Part shown: positions 1 through 11,729 of the stretch, piece after piece
Layout of the letters: each line of letters starts with the position of its first letter
Position numbering within the stretch: the stretch's first letter is position 1
From: Gordius sp. MW1
Taxonomy: Eukaryota; Nematomorpha; Gordioida; Gordea; Gordiidae
DNA: 64,000 nt
Direction: 5' to 3'
Assembly (NCBI GenBank): GCA_964036665.1
Contig: OZ038526.1
Coordinates: 22,754,001 to 22,818,000 of the forward strand
Translations under genes and position numbers: made by a program
The notes under the pieces: model-generated
What the model was told of the DNA's origin: nothing
Database searches by the model: none
What the model saw: only the letters and a program-made list of their open reading frames with translations

Positions 1-371
1 TCCTTTTCCAATGAATCGAAGAATATGTCTTTCTCTGATTCCATACACCCAATTTGGGGAGCATACGCGCACATAACGGTTAGGAGGCCACCTTGATCTG
101 CAATCTTCACCCACATTAGCCTGTTGGAACAACACTTGACATCCACCACCTTGTCCTTGAACGAATCGCTTAGAACGATACCGACCCCGTTTCTAAGACT
201 TGGTGACCCATTGTAGAAAAGCTTGTATCTTTCTCCTAATTCCCGAGCTTTCGTTCCGTTCCACCTTGTCTCTTGTAAGCAGGCGATGTGTACCTTTCTT
301 ATTTTTAGCATTTGTGCGACCTCGATGCTCTTCACCGTCAACGTTCCCACATTCCAGCACGTTATTCGCAT
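1..371 (-). CDS. RTE-type LINE endonuclease domain, partial at window edge
   Basis: An open frame runs leftward from an ATG at 371 off the left edge of the window, about 123 codons without a stop. It reads as the N-terminal half of an apurinic-like (EEP) endonuclease from a non-LTR retrotransposon. WNVGTLT lies near the start, LQETRW (holding the metal-binding Glu) about 40 residues in, NGVGIV about 75 residues in, and YAPQ near the edge. The protein nicks target DNA to prime reverse transcription; the reverse transcriptase would lie beyond the window. WNVGT and QETRW are typical of the RTE clade. The frame stays readable upstream to about 550 with one stop, so the true start is uncertain. 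It may belong to the same family as the 3' pieces at 27118-29078. Confidence 0.8.
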   Translation of the reverse strand, partial: MRITCWNVGTLTVKSIEVAQMLKIRKVHIACLQETRWNGTKARELGERYKLFYNGSPSLRNGVGIVLSDSFKDKVVDVKCCSNRLMWVKIADQGGLLTVMCAYAPQIGCMESEKDIFFDSLEK

Positions 372-649
372 TCTTTCCACAACTAATTTTCTTAACCTCC
401 TTCATTGTGAGTTGGGCAGTAACCCTAGTGTATTTTTCACATTGCACGGGCGGGGTATGTCGTTTGTGGAGGATGCCCTAGCTTTCTCTTGTAAAATCTT
501 GTTTAAAACCATCATGATTTTGGAGTTGGTTTTTATAGCCTCGACCTGGCTATTTATCAAGTACGAAATAAATAATCTCTGCTTTCATCTCCACTTCCTT
601 TGTTGAAATAAGAGGGAAGCAATAGTGAGATAAACGTTTTAGGTGTTTT

Positions 650-787
650 CATGGGCGTAGCCAGGTCTTGGATTAGGGGGGGGGGCGAAATCGTTTAAAG
701 TTCAATTAGGGGGGGGGGGCAAAACATAATTTTTTTTTAATTTTTTTTGTCATTTAGGTGGGGGGGGGGGGCTGGCTGCACCCATGA
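650..787. mobile_element. MITE with CATGGGCGTAGCCA ends, family A copy 1
   Basis: The element begins CATGGGCGTAGCCAGG and ends in a weaker GGCTGCACCCATG. It holds three long G runs separated by AT-rich segments. The inverted full copy at 2677-2847 and the partial copy at 63687-63829 share the interior order: a CCTAAATGACG block, a poly-A block, a C run, then a CTAATCCAAAACCTGG block. No coding potential is visible. Confidence 0.75.
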
Positions 788-1042
788 GTGTTTTAGAAAG
801 TATTATTTTTGTGACTTCTTACTAGGGGTTAAAATTGATTGTTTTCCTCACAAATTCTGATTGCCACTTTATGATAAAGGATTAAGTTTCCTGAAGATTC
901 TAGTTACTTTTTGTTTTGGAGTTTATAGTCTTGATTTTTTTCTTCAATATTTCATCAAGAATCTTATTAATGTAAAAATTCAAAATCTTAAGTTTATTTT
1001 CTTAGAAGAGATGTGATAAGGAAATTTCTGCAAAACGATTTT

Positions 1043-1777
1043 TCTGTGGCCTCGCCCGAGCCCGAAATTTTGAATAAAAAAATTCAGGCCCCGCCAGGGC
1101 CCGACTTTTGGCATTTTTAAAAATAAGGCTCTGGTCCGGCCCGAAATTTTAATAATTATAGAAAATTTTATGAAACTTAATTTTGGAAACTTTTATTGAA
1201 AAATGAGACTAATACAATTATAACTTAAAATGGAACTATTTTCATGCAAAAAGACCCAGGCATCAAATATGATTTAAATTAGTTCTTCGCTCTTCATAAA
1301 TGCGTTTTACAATTTCTCTAAATTTCCTTCCCTATTAAGCATTATTAAAACTAGCATAAATTAATCTGATGAGCAAGAATTGTATGATAACACATTCTTG
1401 CAACAAAATCCATTCTCTTACCCACACATATAAGAACTTTTTAATATTTCAATCATTCTTTTAAGGGTTTCTTATTTAAATTTTTTTTTGAAAATTTTCA
1501 GCTATAAGTATATTTCTATTTCCCCCATACTCAATAGTTGGCATATTAAAAATAACTCGAAAAGAATGAATGTTTAATAGTTTTATTACTTAATTAATTA
1601 ATTTTTGATAATGTGAGATATCATTTCAAATAGGACAAAGACTACTTAGACTACTATTTTTTTAATTATTTCGGGCATAAATTTTATAAATTAGGCCCGG
1701 CCCGAAATTTTAAACCCTCGAAATTCTTGGGCCTGGGCTTATCCGGGCCGGGCTTGGACAGCCCGTGCAGGTCTCTA
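1043..1777. mobile_element. hAT-like non-autonomous element with GCCCGA subterminal arrays
   Basis: Two clusters rich in GCCCGAGCCCG, at about 1049-1150 and 1684-1770, flank an AT-rich core. The right end reads GCCCGTGCAGGTCTCTA, the reverse complement of the left end of the copy at 10394 (TAGAGACCTGCACGGCCC). The exact left end is unclear. The design of a short terminal motif plus subterminal oligomer arrays resembles non-autonomous hAT elements, but I found no target duplication here. Confidence 0.5.
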
Positions 1778-2060
1778 TGTTTGAATTACAAATGGTCTTG
1801 TTAATCAGTTTTTGAAAATTGTGCAAGAAAATCGTCCTCAGAAAATGTGGAGGCAAGAGATGGCAAAAAGAACTTTACTCCTCCATGTGGAATCCAGAGG
1901 CATATTAATTTTGTAAATATTTTAGAGGTAACTGGCGATGAATTGGAGTTTGGTCTTGTGCCAATATTATCATTGAATTCTTTCATGTATCAACGAATTT
2001 TTAACAAATAAACTATAAAAAGTAATAATAAATTATATTTTTTATAGTGTATAGTATGAG

Positions 2061-2420
2061 TAGAGCCCTGCAAAATGAATTTTTTTCTGCCCGAGCCCGG
2101 CCCGAGCCCGGCCCGAGCCCGACGTCTCAGTTTTTATTTTGCCCGAGCCCGGCCCGAGCCCAAATTACTCTTTTATTTTTGGCCCGACCCGTAAAATTTT
2201 TGAAAATATACAAATGCATTAAATTGTTATTAATCGTAATTTACAACTAAGTTTGAAATTAAATTTTCATTTTCATTCGCTACAATTTATTCAGCCAATA
2301 ATTTAAAACTGGAAATCTAACTTTATAAAATATTTTATCTAACAGTTCCAAATAAAAAACTTTTAAAAAAATTTGTTTATTCAATTTCTAAAGCTAACCC
2401 TAGCTGAACAAAATAAAGTA
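2061..2420 (+). mobile_element. hAT-like element end, GCCCGA family (TAGAGCCCTGCA terminus)
   Basis: It starts with TAGAGCCCTGCA, followed within 130 bp by six or so CCCGAGCCCGG units and then an AT-rich segment. The segment at 62640-62947 is the same sequence family in opposite orientation, sharing the terminus, the G/C arrays and AT-rich blocks such as AGTTCCAAATAAAAAACTTT. The right end of this copy could not be found, so it is probably truncated. A 67-codon open frame over the array (2047-2250) is a by-product of the repeat. Confidence 0.6.
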
Positions 2421-2676
2421 ACAACCTTTTGGTCTGTTTTTCTAATATCGGCTAAACCTAAAGGTCGACTAAGAAAACAGACCAACAGACCTCAGGTCTT
2501 TCTGGAGATCAAACATTAGCCATAACCTGGTCGAAACCCCTTGCTTTTATTTACAACACTACTATCAACTATGTATATACGATTCTAGAGACGTGGTTTG
2601 CTTTCATAAATTGAGGTCACAATTGTAAACACTTAATATTACTTAACAATAATAGTTAGAATAAAAAGCATAAGAA

Positions 2677-2847
2677 CATGGGAGTAGCCAGGGGGGGCAG
2701 GGGCGGTCGGCCCCCCCCCTAAATGACGAAAAAAAAATTCATTGCAAAAACCATTACAAATTAAAAAAAATTAGGTTTCCCCCCCCCCTTGATTGAACTT
2801 TTAAACGTTTCGCCCCCCCCCTAATCCAAAACCTGGCTACGCCCATG
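2677..2847. mobile_element. MITE with CATGGGCGTAGCCA ends, family A copy 2
   Basis: The ends read CATGGGAGTAGCCAGG and CCTGGCTACGCCCATG, an inverted repeat of about 16 bp with one mismatch. The interior is that of the copy at 650-787 in reverse orientation, with poly-C tracts. It sits about 1 kb upstream of CAP1. Confidence 0.8.
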
Positions 2848-3820
2848 CATAAGAATAAGAAGTTTAAAAACCATAAGCCAAGAAAACAAAATTTTTAGCT
2901 CTCTATATAAAAGTGTTTCCCCCATCATCTTAATTTAATATATTATCTGTTATCCTTATCCGAAATTATATCCAGGACTAAATGGGCTATGAATGCCATA
3001 TTTTTCATATAGTAAATTCTGCATTTATATATATCTTCGCTGACATAGTTAAAAATGTTAGGTGAAGTAGATCTAATATACCAATTATTTAGAAAAATAA
3101 GCGCTGTCATTAATTCTAATTCATAAGACTTAAACTTTAAATATTTCATAGTAGCTCTAAAGTCTTAAAAATAGTTCTACTATAGATTTTTCATTTCTGC
3201 CTCTTCTATATTGTGCAAATAATTTTATTTTATATATTTAATTGCTAATAGCTTTCTTTGCTTATTTTTAATTAATTTGCCAATTTATTATAAAGATATT
3301 CAATGTACGTTTATTATTAAGGTAGAAAAAATGACACAACTTTTTAGAGTTATTGGATAATTTCTGCAGTCTGAGGTCATATCATCGAAATATTTATTTA
3401 AATATATGAAACCAGTAATTGAAAACAAATTAAATTCCAAATATAGTAGCTATATAATGCTTGACTTATAAATCATGGAAGCACAAAATAATTCTCGGCA
3501 AAAAATTTTGATAATTGCAGAGTGATAAATTAGTATTTTGTGTACTCTTTTTGCCATGTCTAGTATTAATAATTAAATCAAAGATTCATTATTTATTTAA
3601 TTGATTTTGCTAGATGACCTTCAGATTTACATCCTCATAAAACAAGGTTTTATTTCTCACCTGTGTCAATTAGGTCAATTGGCACACTGTATCCTATAAA
3701 TCTTGAAGTTTGTAGGAAAGAAAAAGTTTGAATATCATAATTTATTTTTTAAGACATGTAAGTTTATTTGTAAAATGACTGATAATATTATTTTTGTAAA
3801 GGGTTAATCTAATATCTTCA
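2848..3820. other. AT-rich upstream region of CAP1
   Basis: No exon, RNA gene or repeat recognised. The 68-codon frame at 2943-3149 (-) has no familiar motif. The stretch should hold the promoter of CAP1, but no promoter element stands out from the AT-rich background. Confidence 0.4.
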
Positions 3821-4965
3821 ATGACAATTTTGGTGCTCATAATGATTACTGTGCTTTCAAGTAAATATCATTTAAAAATTTTACAAATCATTACTTTTAT
3901 TATAATATAAAGAAATAAGTGAATTCAAAATTGCTGATCTCAAGTTGCAAAAGTCTATTCTTGACGCTCATAATAAGTACAGAGCAAATGTAAAACCGCC
4001 ATCTAACAATATGCTGAAACTGGTAGTCTTAGTATTTATTAAATATCGTATAGCATATATAGTGTCTCATTTTCCAATATGAACGAAATGATCGTTCTTA
4101 AATTTATTGCATACTTTTTTTTTCTAATAGACATGGAGTATGGACCAAGCGAAAAAAGCTGAAAATTTGGTTAAAAGCTGCCCTCAGTTTATTAAAAACA
4201 CCCCAAAATATTCGACTGAATTAGGTATTTTTTAAACATTCATTTATTTTAATATACAAATTTATTTTGTAAAAAACATATTATTTTAATTCATTGCAAT
4301 AGGATTATGGCATTTAAAATTAATTATATTTTAGCCACTCCAAATGCTGGTCAAAATTTTTTTGCCTATAATACCCGCGCATCTTGGCCAAACGTAATAA
4401 AGAATTGGGCTACAAGGGCCAAGGATTCTTTTGAATATAATGGAGCAGACTTTAAACCTACCAATAATGATAAACAATACGCTCAGGTATACAAAAAGTC
4501 ATTTGTTGCAACTATATAATATGGTCTTAGCTGGTGGCAGGAGCAACAAAATTCGTTGGCTGCGCCTCGAATATATGCAATGGATGGGGTGTATTTGCTT
4601 GCAATTACGATCCACAGTAATATATTTTTACATTATAAATTAATATGTAAACTTTTAATTTAGTTATTGCGGTTTTAAAGGTTAGGTATTCTTTGTGCTC
4701 TGGAGCCAAGTGAATGTCTCATGTTGGTTTTATTAATAAAAATAACATAGAAAAATCTAATTTTCAGCATATACTATTCAAGAAAATGTTGAATCACATT
4801 TTTATTTATATTCTTTATTTATTCAATATTTGTAGTTTAAATGAAGCTAATGTCGCTACTCCATATGAAGAAGGTGACGTACAATCATGTGATGGATGTA
4901 AAGCGAAACCCGTTTGTGGAACTAAAGGACCATTCGCTGGAAAACTGTTGATTTCCTGTGGATAA
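3821..4965 (+). CDS. CAP1, secreted CAP/SCP-superfamily protein, six exons
   Basis: Proposed exons are 3821-3860, 3913-4022, 4131-4224, 4335-4486, 4531-4616 and 4836-4965. They join in frame to 203 codons plus a stop, with every intron GT-AG. Exon 1 encodes a hydrophobic signal peptide (MTILVLIMITVLS). The mature protein shows CAP landmarks: ILDAHNKYR (helix 1), LTWSMDQAKKAENLVKSC, a GQNFFAY segment where most CAPs have GEN, NDKQYAQLV where most have HYTQ, then VGCASNIC and FACNYDP, and a C-terminal hinge-like region with SCDGCKAKPVC and a final SCG. The product is probably extracellular and disulphide-bonded. CAP proteins serve as sterol/lipid binders, allergens or secreted effectors; the role here is unknown. 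The usual cavity residues in GEN and HYTQ are Gln here. CAP2 at 14631-15730 has introns at the same places and phases, which strongly supports this model. Confidence 0.9.
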
Positions 4966-5468
4966 ACTGCTTTTAACTTTTCATTTTATTACTTTAAATA
5001 CTTTATTTGCATATAAATCAATCATATATCAACAAAATATTCACTTGATTAAAATTTTATATAATTAAAACAACTATGTTAATAACTATCCACTTCTCAC
5101 ATCATTGATAAGTAAAAAAAGCTAAAAAATATACAGATCTGTTATTCATAATTACATATATTTAATACATATGCTGTCTTAATAAAATGTATTTGACCAA
5201 TATTTTTTAAATACTAATGTTAACAAGTTTGGACCTATTGGCCCCAATCCAGAGTAATTAAAAAAAATCATGATATATTTTATACCAATTTCAAAATAAT
5301 TTATTTTATAAATTTAGTTTTAAAACATATACAACGATGGCTATAGATATAATTTGCAGTTTAATTAAAAAAATAGGTCTCATTCTAAAAAATTTTTTAA
5401 CTTAAATCTTCTTTTTATGGTTTTAGAGTTTATTGGCTAAAATGGGAGTAACATTGTAGGGTGGTAAG
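4966..5468. other. 3' flank of CAP1, AT-rich
   Basis: No gene recognised. No clear AATAAA follows the CAP1 stop within the first 100 bp; variants such as TATAAA at about 5010 exist but are not diagnostic. Confidence 0.35.
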
Positions 5469-5612
5469 TAGAGCCCTGCACGGGCTGAGTGAGGCTCGGA
5501 CACTCAGCCCGACTTGACATTGGGCCTGGCTCAGGTCTGAAGTTAATCGGGTTTCGGGCTGGGGTCGGACCTGATAGGTTGACCCGACCCGAGGCTTTAG
5601 CCCGGCCCGAGA
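5469..5612 (+). mobile_element. hAT-like element end, GCCCGA family
   Basis: It begins TAGAGCCCTGCACGGGC and continues with diverged GGCTCGG, GGGTCGG and CCCGACCCGAG blocks to about 5612. The other end was not identified. The terminus matches the copies at 2061, 60547 and 62947. Confidence 0.55.
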
Positions 5613-5879
5613 CAAAATCTAGCTAAAAGGTTTTACCAAATTTTAATATACAGCAAAGCCGTACTGGGACGATTGTAAATAGAGCTAATTTTTAATAAAG
5701 AACTTAAAGTCAGCATTGGTCGAAAATTTTTAATAGTGCTCTCAAACAATTGCTATTGCAAAACTAATTTTATTTAATTGTCAATGCAGGTTTCTTATAT
5801 TTTTTAAACCATCTTTAACAAAAAACCATTTCATAAATATTAGAATTTCATTTTTTTAAAGATTTTTTTTAATTTCTAA

Positions 5880-7610
5880 TTTCTCAAAAGGGTATAAAAT
5901 TTCGATTGTGGTTGCCACTACGGCAATGAATATTGTATCCGAGAGGAGGAATATTTAATAGTCTTTCTATTCTTTGCACTGACTATAAGGTCGCAAGAGG
6001 AGTTGGATGGGGCAAATATTTCGACCGTGGTAAAGTCCCAAGTGAGATTCAGTTCAAGGAACCAGAATGAGTGTGATGCCGTCTGGTTTTTTCTGTCAGT
6101 TGTGCTAAGGTCGACGGTTTAAGGTGTTTGAGAAGCCAGCCTTCCTAAGTTACTGGCCGATGATTTTTTTAAGGCCGTATGGGGTTGCACCCTTGCTGTA
6201 TTTGCAATGGAGGATATGATGTTTATTGGGTTGGACCGGTTGTTTGCAGAGATTGCTTATGAATGGGGATCTTATGTCACAGCCGAGCCTATGGCTATGC
6301 TTAAATCCTTCCCAGACATATGGAGTTCAAATTCCTGCTAAGAATTGCTTCGAGACATTATTAAGCTTTTTTGGAAGAGGCTTAATTGGAAAAGTTCCCT
6401 GAGATAATTCGTTCGAAGAATGATATGCTACGGAACGTGCTATCAGGGAAAGTTCCAATTCCTTTTGGGTCACTACGAATGGTCGTTCAAACGACTCTGG
6501 CTGTCCGCGTCCCACTTGTGGAGAGCCTCCTAGAAGTGCGGGTCTGGGAGGGATGTCATGCTAGAGATAATAAGGTCGATACTTATGCGCGCGAAGTTAT
6601 ACCAGCTAATGCCATCTGTTGCGGAGATATAACAGGGAGGGATGCTTGGAGCCATTGAACCATATTTAAGCAGGTTTCAAAAAAGTTTGAATGTTTCGTT
6701 TGATTAAATTTAGTTGCTCGGGGCAGCTAAAGATAGGTAATGCACGCAAGGTGATTTATTTTCGAGATTAGCAGAAAATTTCAGCCAAAAAGAAGGCATG
6801 GTGAGGGGTAGATTTTTGCAGGGTAGGTATGAAGGCCTCTATAGAAGTTAAAAATTTGGTCAAAATGCTGGGAGTTATGGGCCCCCAGAGGTGCGCCTAG
6901 TTGGCTGAACTGGTCAAGAGTGAGGACAGTAAAGGGTAGTTGAAGTATCCCTGCTGTATATTTTGCATTTTAGGTGATTGAGTTCGAGGCCTTATATTTC
7001 ATTTGCGGGGCCAACCAAAAATCGGTTGTCCATGTACGATAGGGTGCAAGAAAAGCGTCCTGTGATAGACAGTTTTTCGATGATCCCCTGTATGGTTAGG
7101 CAGAAAAGGGGTGGGCCTAAGAGATCTGCTGTATCCCGGGGGAGGGAATTAACTTGTCCCCAAGCAGAAATAATTATGGGGCTCCATAACTGTTGAGGGC
7201 GTATGAGTAAAATTCTGGGTATGTTTTAGGAAGGGTGCAGTGACGCTGTTAAAAACGTTTTTAAAGTCGAGTTTAACTAAAAGATCTGTCTGAGGTGATA
7301 ATTCGAAGAGGATTCGGGCCGTATGGGCGGCTGCATTACAACTTCCCTTAACTCCTAAACCAAATTGGTTGAGGAGAAAGGAACAAGCGCCAAAGAGGCG
7401 CGAATTTTGATCTTGATTAATTTGGAAGGCATTCCGCGTAAAACTCACCCTATAGCGATGAAACCTGAGTCGTCGGGTTTATTGGAGGCCAACAGAATTC
7501 CTCCAAAAAGAAGTTGGGATATTTCCAGAGGGAATTGGTCCCTTATTATAACATTGCAGAGATGTTTAAGATTCGTAAGTAGGCTTTGTGAACGCCTATA
7601 TATGACTTAA
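5880..7610 (-). mobile_element. Decayed LINE of R2-like layout, copy L1 (RT to C-terminus)
   Basis: Reading leftward: the palm region of a reverse transcriptase at 7149-7448, with QFGLGVKGSCNAA and motif A VKLDFKNVFN; a frameshifted motif B (GIQQ then PLGPPLF) near 7100; a motif C changed from YLDD to YMDN followed by FLVGPANE near 7040; and a C-terminal domain near 6000-6250 ending in WDFTTVEIFAP. The C-terminal part matches copy L5 (52560-53880) and L4 (35800-36930). RPDG...WD spacing plus a Cys/His cluster recalls the restriction-like endonuclease of R2-type LINEs. Stops and frameshifts throughout make it a pseudogene. The 3' tail shares TTGTGGTTGCCA with L6. Confidence 0.75.
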
Positions 7611-8457
7611 TTAGATCTTGCAGAAAAATTGGGCGGATACCATCTAGTGCTTGCAAAAAAATTTAAACTTATATAATTGTCGTATACGTGTATACGTGAA
7701 AGAAGAATAGTTAAATTTAGTATAACTTTTATTAGTATAATATTTTCTACATATTCTGTTATTGCTATAATTATGTAATTTAATATTGTAAACCAAATCC
7801 GAGTTGGTAATAACCATAAGTTTTTGTGATTATATCTTTCTAATTTTTCTTTGTTCCTTAGTTTCCCCACCCCGGCCTTAGCTAGTTATCAATAAAGTTT
7901 AGTTACCAACATATACTTCTCCTAATCTATAATATATCATTAATCATATCAATTCTGAACATATCTAGCTCTTGTTAATCATTAATTTCTTAGAGTATAT
8001 TATATCATCACATATTATTGTTCCTTAGGTATTTATAAATAATTTTTAAACTACTATCTATAAATAAATGATTTTTTACACAAGCATATAAGAGGCCTAA
8101 AACTCTGTTTAAAAATTGGTATGCGTTCCTTTATTTGTGTTAAAATTATGATCATTTTAAAATGGGGTCACTATACCCCACATCCACAATTCTGCTCAGG
8201 ATTGAGATTTTACAAGTATTTCCGAGATTTAATTTAATAAATATAGCTATATATTACCCTCTAGTACTATATATAGACTAGTTATAATAAGAGTGAGACT
8301 TTATAAAGACTTTGATGATTATGGATCATGTTAAAATGATATACTCTGTGTGAGTGTGAGTTTGTTTAAAAGAGTAATATGCATACGCATAGCATAGGGA
8401 TAAGGGAAAAGGGATCATTAAAAGGTGCGTGGGCAGGAAGTTAAGGTATAGGCATAC
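7611..8457. other. AT-rich stretch without recognised features
   Basis: No exons, RNA genes or element ends recognised on either strand. The 87-codon frame at 7607-7870 (-) has no known motif. Confidence 0.35.
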
Positions 8458-8465
8458 ATACAGAT

Positions 8466-9155
8466 TAGAGGTGTGCACGGATCAAATTTTTTTGATCCGA
8501 TCCGAGGGGTTTTTGAAAAATTATCCATCCGATCCGATCCGAGTTTTTTAAAATCTAAATCCGATCCGATCCGATTCGATCCGAGATTTTTAAATTAAAA
8601 TTTTACGAACAGAACTTTTTATTCATGATTTAATTCAAAATACATAAAAATAAGATATAGCAATTTTAATAGGCCCGAAATAATTATAAAATTTTATTTG
8701 ACTAATTCCATATTATCATATAAAAATAATAAAAAATCTAAATTTTCTGGTTTAATTCGCGTTCTTCTTTCTTCTAATGTTCTTTTAGCCACCGAGAAAT
8801 TTTTTTCCGAAGTGGTAGAGGTAGCAGGTATAGCCAAAACTTAATTTGCCAGCTTATAAAGCCTTGGCAGGACTGTTTGATATGAAACCCACCATTTCAG
8901 CAAATCTTTTTTTGAATCATATTTGCAATCTTCATTTCAAAGATAATTATGAAAAGGTATACTAAAAATTATTAATTTAATTAATTAGAACTTATTACTG
9001 TTTTTTTTAAACTTGAAAATCCGATCCAATCAGACTAAAATAAAATGTTGATCCGACCCGATCCGACTTCCAAAATTAAAATGTTGATCCGATCCGATTC
9101 GAGTTCGGACGGATCGGATCGGATGTCGGATCGGATTGATCCGTCCACACCTCTA
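8466..9155. mobile_element. hAT-like element with exact 8-bp target duplication and GATCCG arrays
   Basis: A 690-bp element begins TAGAGGTGTGCACGGATC and ends GATCCGTCCACACCTCTA, an imperfect inverted repeat of about 18 bp. It is flanked by identical 8-bp direct repeats ATACAGAT at 8458-8465 and 9156-9163. An 8-bp duplication is the hallmark of hAT transposition. Both subterminal zones hold many GATCCGATCCGA units, on the left to about 8585 and on the right from about 9020, probably transposase binding sites. There is no coding frame, so it is non-autonomous. The perfect duplication suggests fairly recent insertion. Confidence 0.9.
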
Positions 9156-9639
9156 ATACAGATACAAGGGGAGGAGGCTCAGGATTGATTAAAAGATTAT
9201 ATCAAACACGGTCCCTCTGCCATTCCCAAATTGTATTGCTCAAACAATCAAATATAAAAAGGTAAGTAAATTTCTTTTCTATACCAAAGGTAGATTGTTA
9301 TCTAAGTGGTTCAGTATATCCTTTTGCATTATTTTACAATTATCATTTTGATAGTGTTTTTTAAAATTAAAATTTTATTTTTGTTAAGATTTAAATATTA
9401 ATACTAATATAATGTTCACACGACTTTTTAGATAAAACCTTAATTATTTGATCGATTTAAAGTCCCACTAAATTATCAATTTAAAGTGTCAGGTCGTTCA
9501 TAAGCATCCATTCCCTAATGCTAATTTTAATTTTCAACTATACTCCGCTTTCGATCCGCATCTCGTCTACCTCGCCCTATGGCTGATCTCTTGCGAAGTG
9601 GGTTTATAAGATTGGTTTATTAAAACTAGGCTCTGGGAA

Positions 9640-11490
9640 ATATTCGAGATTCGATTCGGGATTCGGTTCGAATTCGGAATTGATTCGAAATTTCGAATCG
9701 AATCCCAAATTCAAATTCTTTTTAGTAAATTTTGAATCAAATAAATACTTGCTTAGATTCGAAAATCCGAATCGAATCTTCAAAAAGGATTCAAAAAATT
9801 ATTTACTTTAAATTTATTTTATACGAGACGAATATAATAGACTATTTTTATCTTTCCGCACATCAGTATTTTTCCTTAATAATTGAATATAAATTTTATA
9901 AGCATACACAAAATGTATTAAAATTGTTTTTAACATATGATATGACTTCAGCTTCCAGAAAATCTTCATTATATTTGCTAAAATTTTAGCTCAATCCTTA
10001 TTTATGTTTAATAACTTTTTTTTACTTATCCATTATATTTTAACATAAATTAGACTGGTCAACATATAATGGACTTATAAATTCAATCGGCAAAGTAGAG
10101 TTTTACGGAGAACAAAAATATATTTTTAGTTTTTCCCTATCAAATTTCTGAAATATTTGGTGATAGGGTTACTACGTCAATAAATTGCAAATTAATTGGT
10201 AGAAATTTAGGTTAATAAATCCGATTTAAAGGGGAGAGATCCATTAATAAAATTATTCTTACCTTAGCTCTATTAATTATTGATATATATTTATCTCAAT
10301 CTTTTTAAATTGAAAATTTTCCCAGACTTAAGGTCGCCCTCCTTCCCTTTAACACTAGTAATTAAGTGCGTGTTGTTGTTTATCGTCTACTACTAGAGAC
10401 CTGCACGGCCCGGTCCTCGAACGGCCTAAAAGCTGGGTCGGGCATAGAGGGGCTTCTGTTAAAATAATATAACTTAACGGGCTTGGGCCGAGTCTAGATA
10501 TACGTAAGGCTTATTAAAAGCCCTTTATATAATCAATTAGGTTTTTTTGTGTTTTATAAATTCTAAACAAAGGCTTGTTTTTATAATGTTCCAGTTTATA
10601 ATTATGGGATGTATATTAAATTAACAAGGATTCAATGGATTCCTCTCCCCTATAATTATAAATCAAATTTTTTAAATTTAAATGTTACCCATTATTTGCA
10701 AGTTATTGACTTTTAACAACGCTAATTTCACTGTTTTTAGCAACTTTGACAGCAAATATTTCAAACTCTTGACGTATAGAAAATAAATTAAAAATACTTG
10801 ATCACCACGAAAAACTCTACAAAATCTGCAATCAATTTGCCGGTCGATTTGTTGAACCGTGTTTTTAACTATTTATAATATATTTTGATATATATTAACC
10901 TTAAATGCCTAGATTTTATTTAAATGCATAACATTATAGTATAATAATTAAACAAGATAATAAGTTGCACGAGTACCCCAACGAAATAATAAGTAAACTC
11001 TGATTAACGCCATCTAGCCGAAATTTTTAACTAGTTACCATGTTAAATTTAGATAATTTCGATACAGAAGAAGAATTAGTTAATGGTTTTGGACCATTTC
11101 ACACATAATAAATTATCCAATTATGCTAATTGCGTTCATTGTAAAGGTTTTTTTTATCTAACAACCAAAATTGACTAAAAAACAATTCTTACTTTGTTTC
11201 AGAAATATCGGATATTTTATCCTTTTCGCTTTTAATGTTTTTATATTCAATCTATGTATTTTTATAAAAAAAAATGCTTTTAATGTATTAATAAATTAAT
11301 GCGATATTTAGGAATTGAAAAAATTTAAAAAAATTTCGAATCGAATTCGAATCTTAAATTTTTTTTCGAATCGAATTCGAATCTTAAAATTTTTTTCGAA
11401 TCGAATTCGAATTATTTTAAAATTCGACGAATCTTGAATCGAATATTTTTTTAAAGAAAATTTTCGATATTCGATTCGATTTGAAATCGG
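9640..11490. repeat. Pair of ATTCGATTCG subterminal arrays
   Basis: Clusters of ATTCGATTCG and CGAATCGAATTCGAATC variants lie at about 9640-9790 and 11330-11490, with AT-rich DNA between. The arrangement mirrors the GATCCG element at 8466-9155 and suggests the two ends of another non-autonomous DNA transposon. I could not fix the termini or a target duplication. The 85-codon frame at 9732-9989 (+) has no recognised motif. Confidence 0.5.
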
Positions 11491-11700
11491 CGTAATTAAA
11501 ACATTTTACTAATTTGTTTGTTGAGTAGGCTATTTAGAGGAGACCGAATATTTTTATGTTAAAGATGCGGGTGGGTTCTGAATAAATCATTTATAAATTT
11601 ACTCAAACACGTCAGGCTCGGGCTCGGGGCGGGCCTAAATAAAAAATAATTTCGGGCTCGGGTGGGGCTGGGGCAAAATATAAAAAAAAGTGTCGGTGTC
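10394..11700. repeat. GCCCGA-family hAT-like ends, interleaved with the ATTCG element
   Basis: A left terminus TAGAGACCTGCACGGCCC begins at 10394. A cluster of GGCTCGGGCTCGGGG lies at about 11605-11695 in the opposite sense. If these are two ends of one element, it overlaps the right array of the 9640-11490 element without nesting inside it. One of the two must therefore be truncated, or the clusters come from separate copies. No coding sequence seen. Confidence 0.4.
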
Positions 11701-11729
11701 GGACAATTATCCTAATTTATTTTTAATAT

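Noticed and set aside
4431-4643. 70-codon frame overlapping CAP1 exons
   Set aside because: Out of frame with the CAP domain and crosses predicted introns; the spliced model explains the region.
9652-9700. TTCGAATC words resembling tRNA B boxes
   Set aside because: They belong to the ATTCGATTCG subterminal array; no A box or clover-leaf partner nearby.
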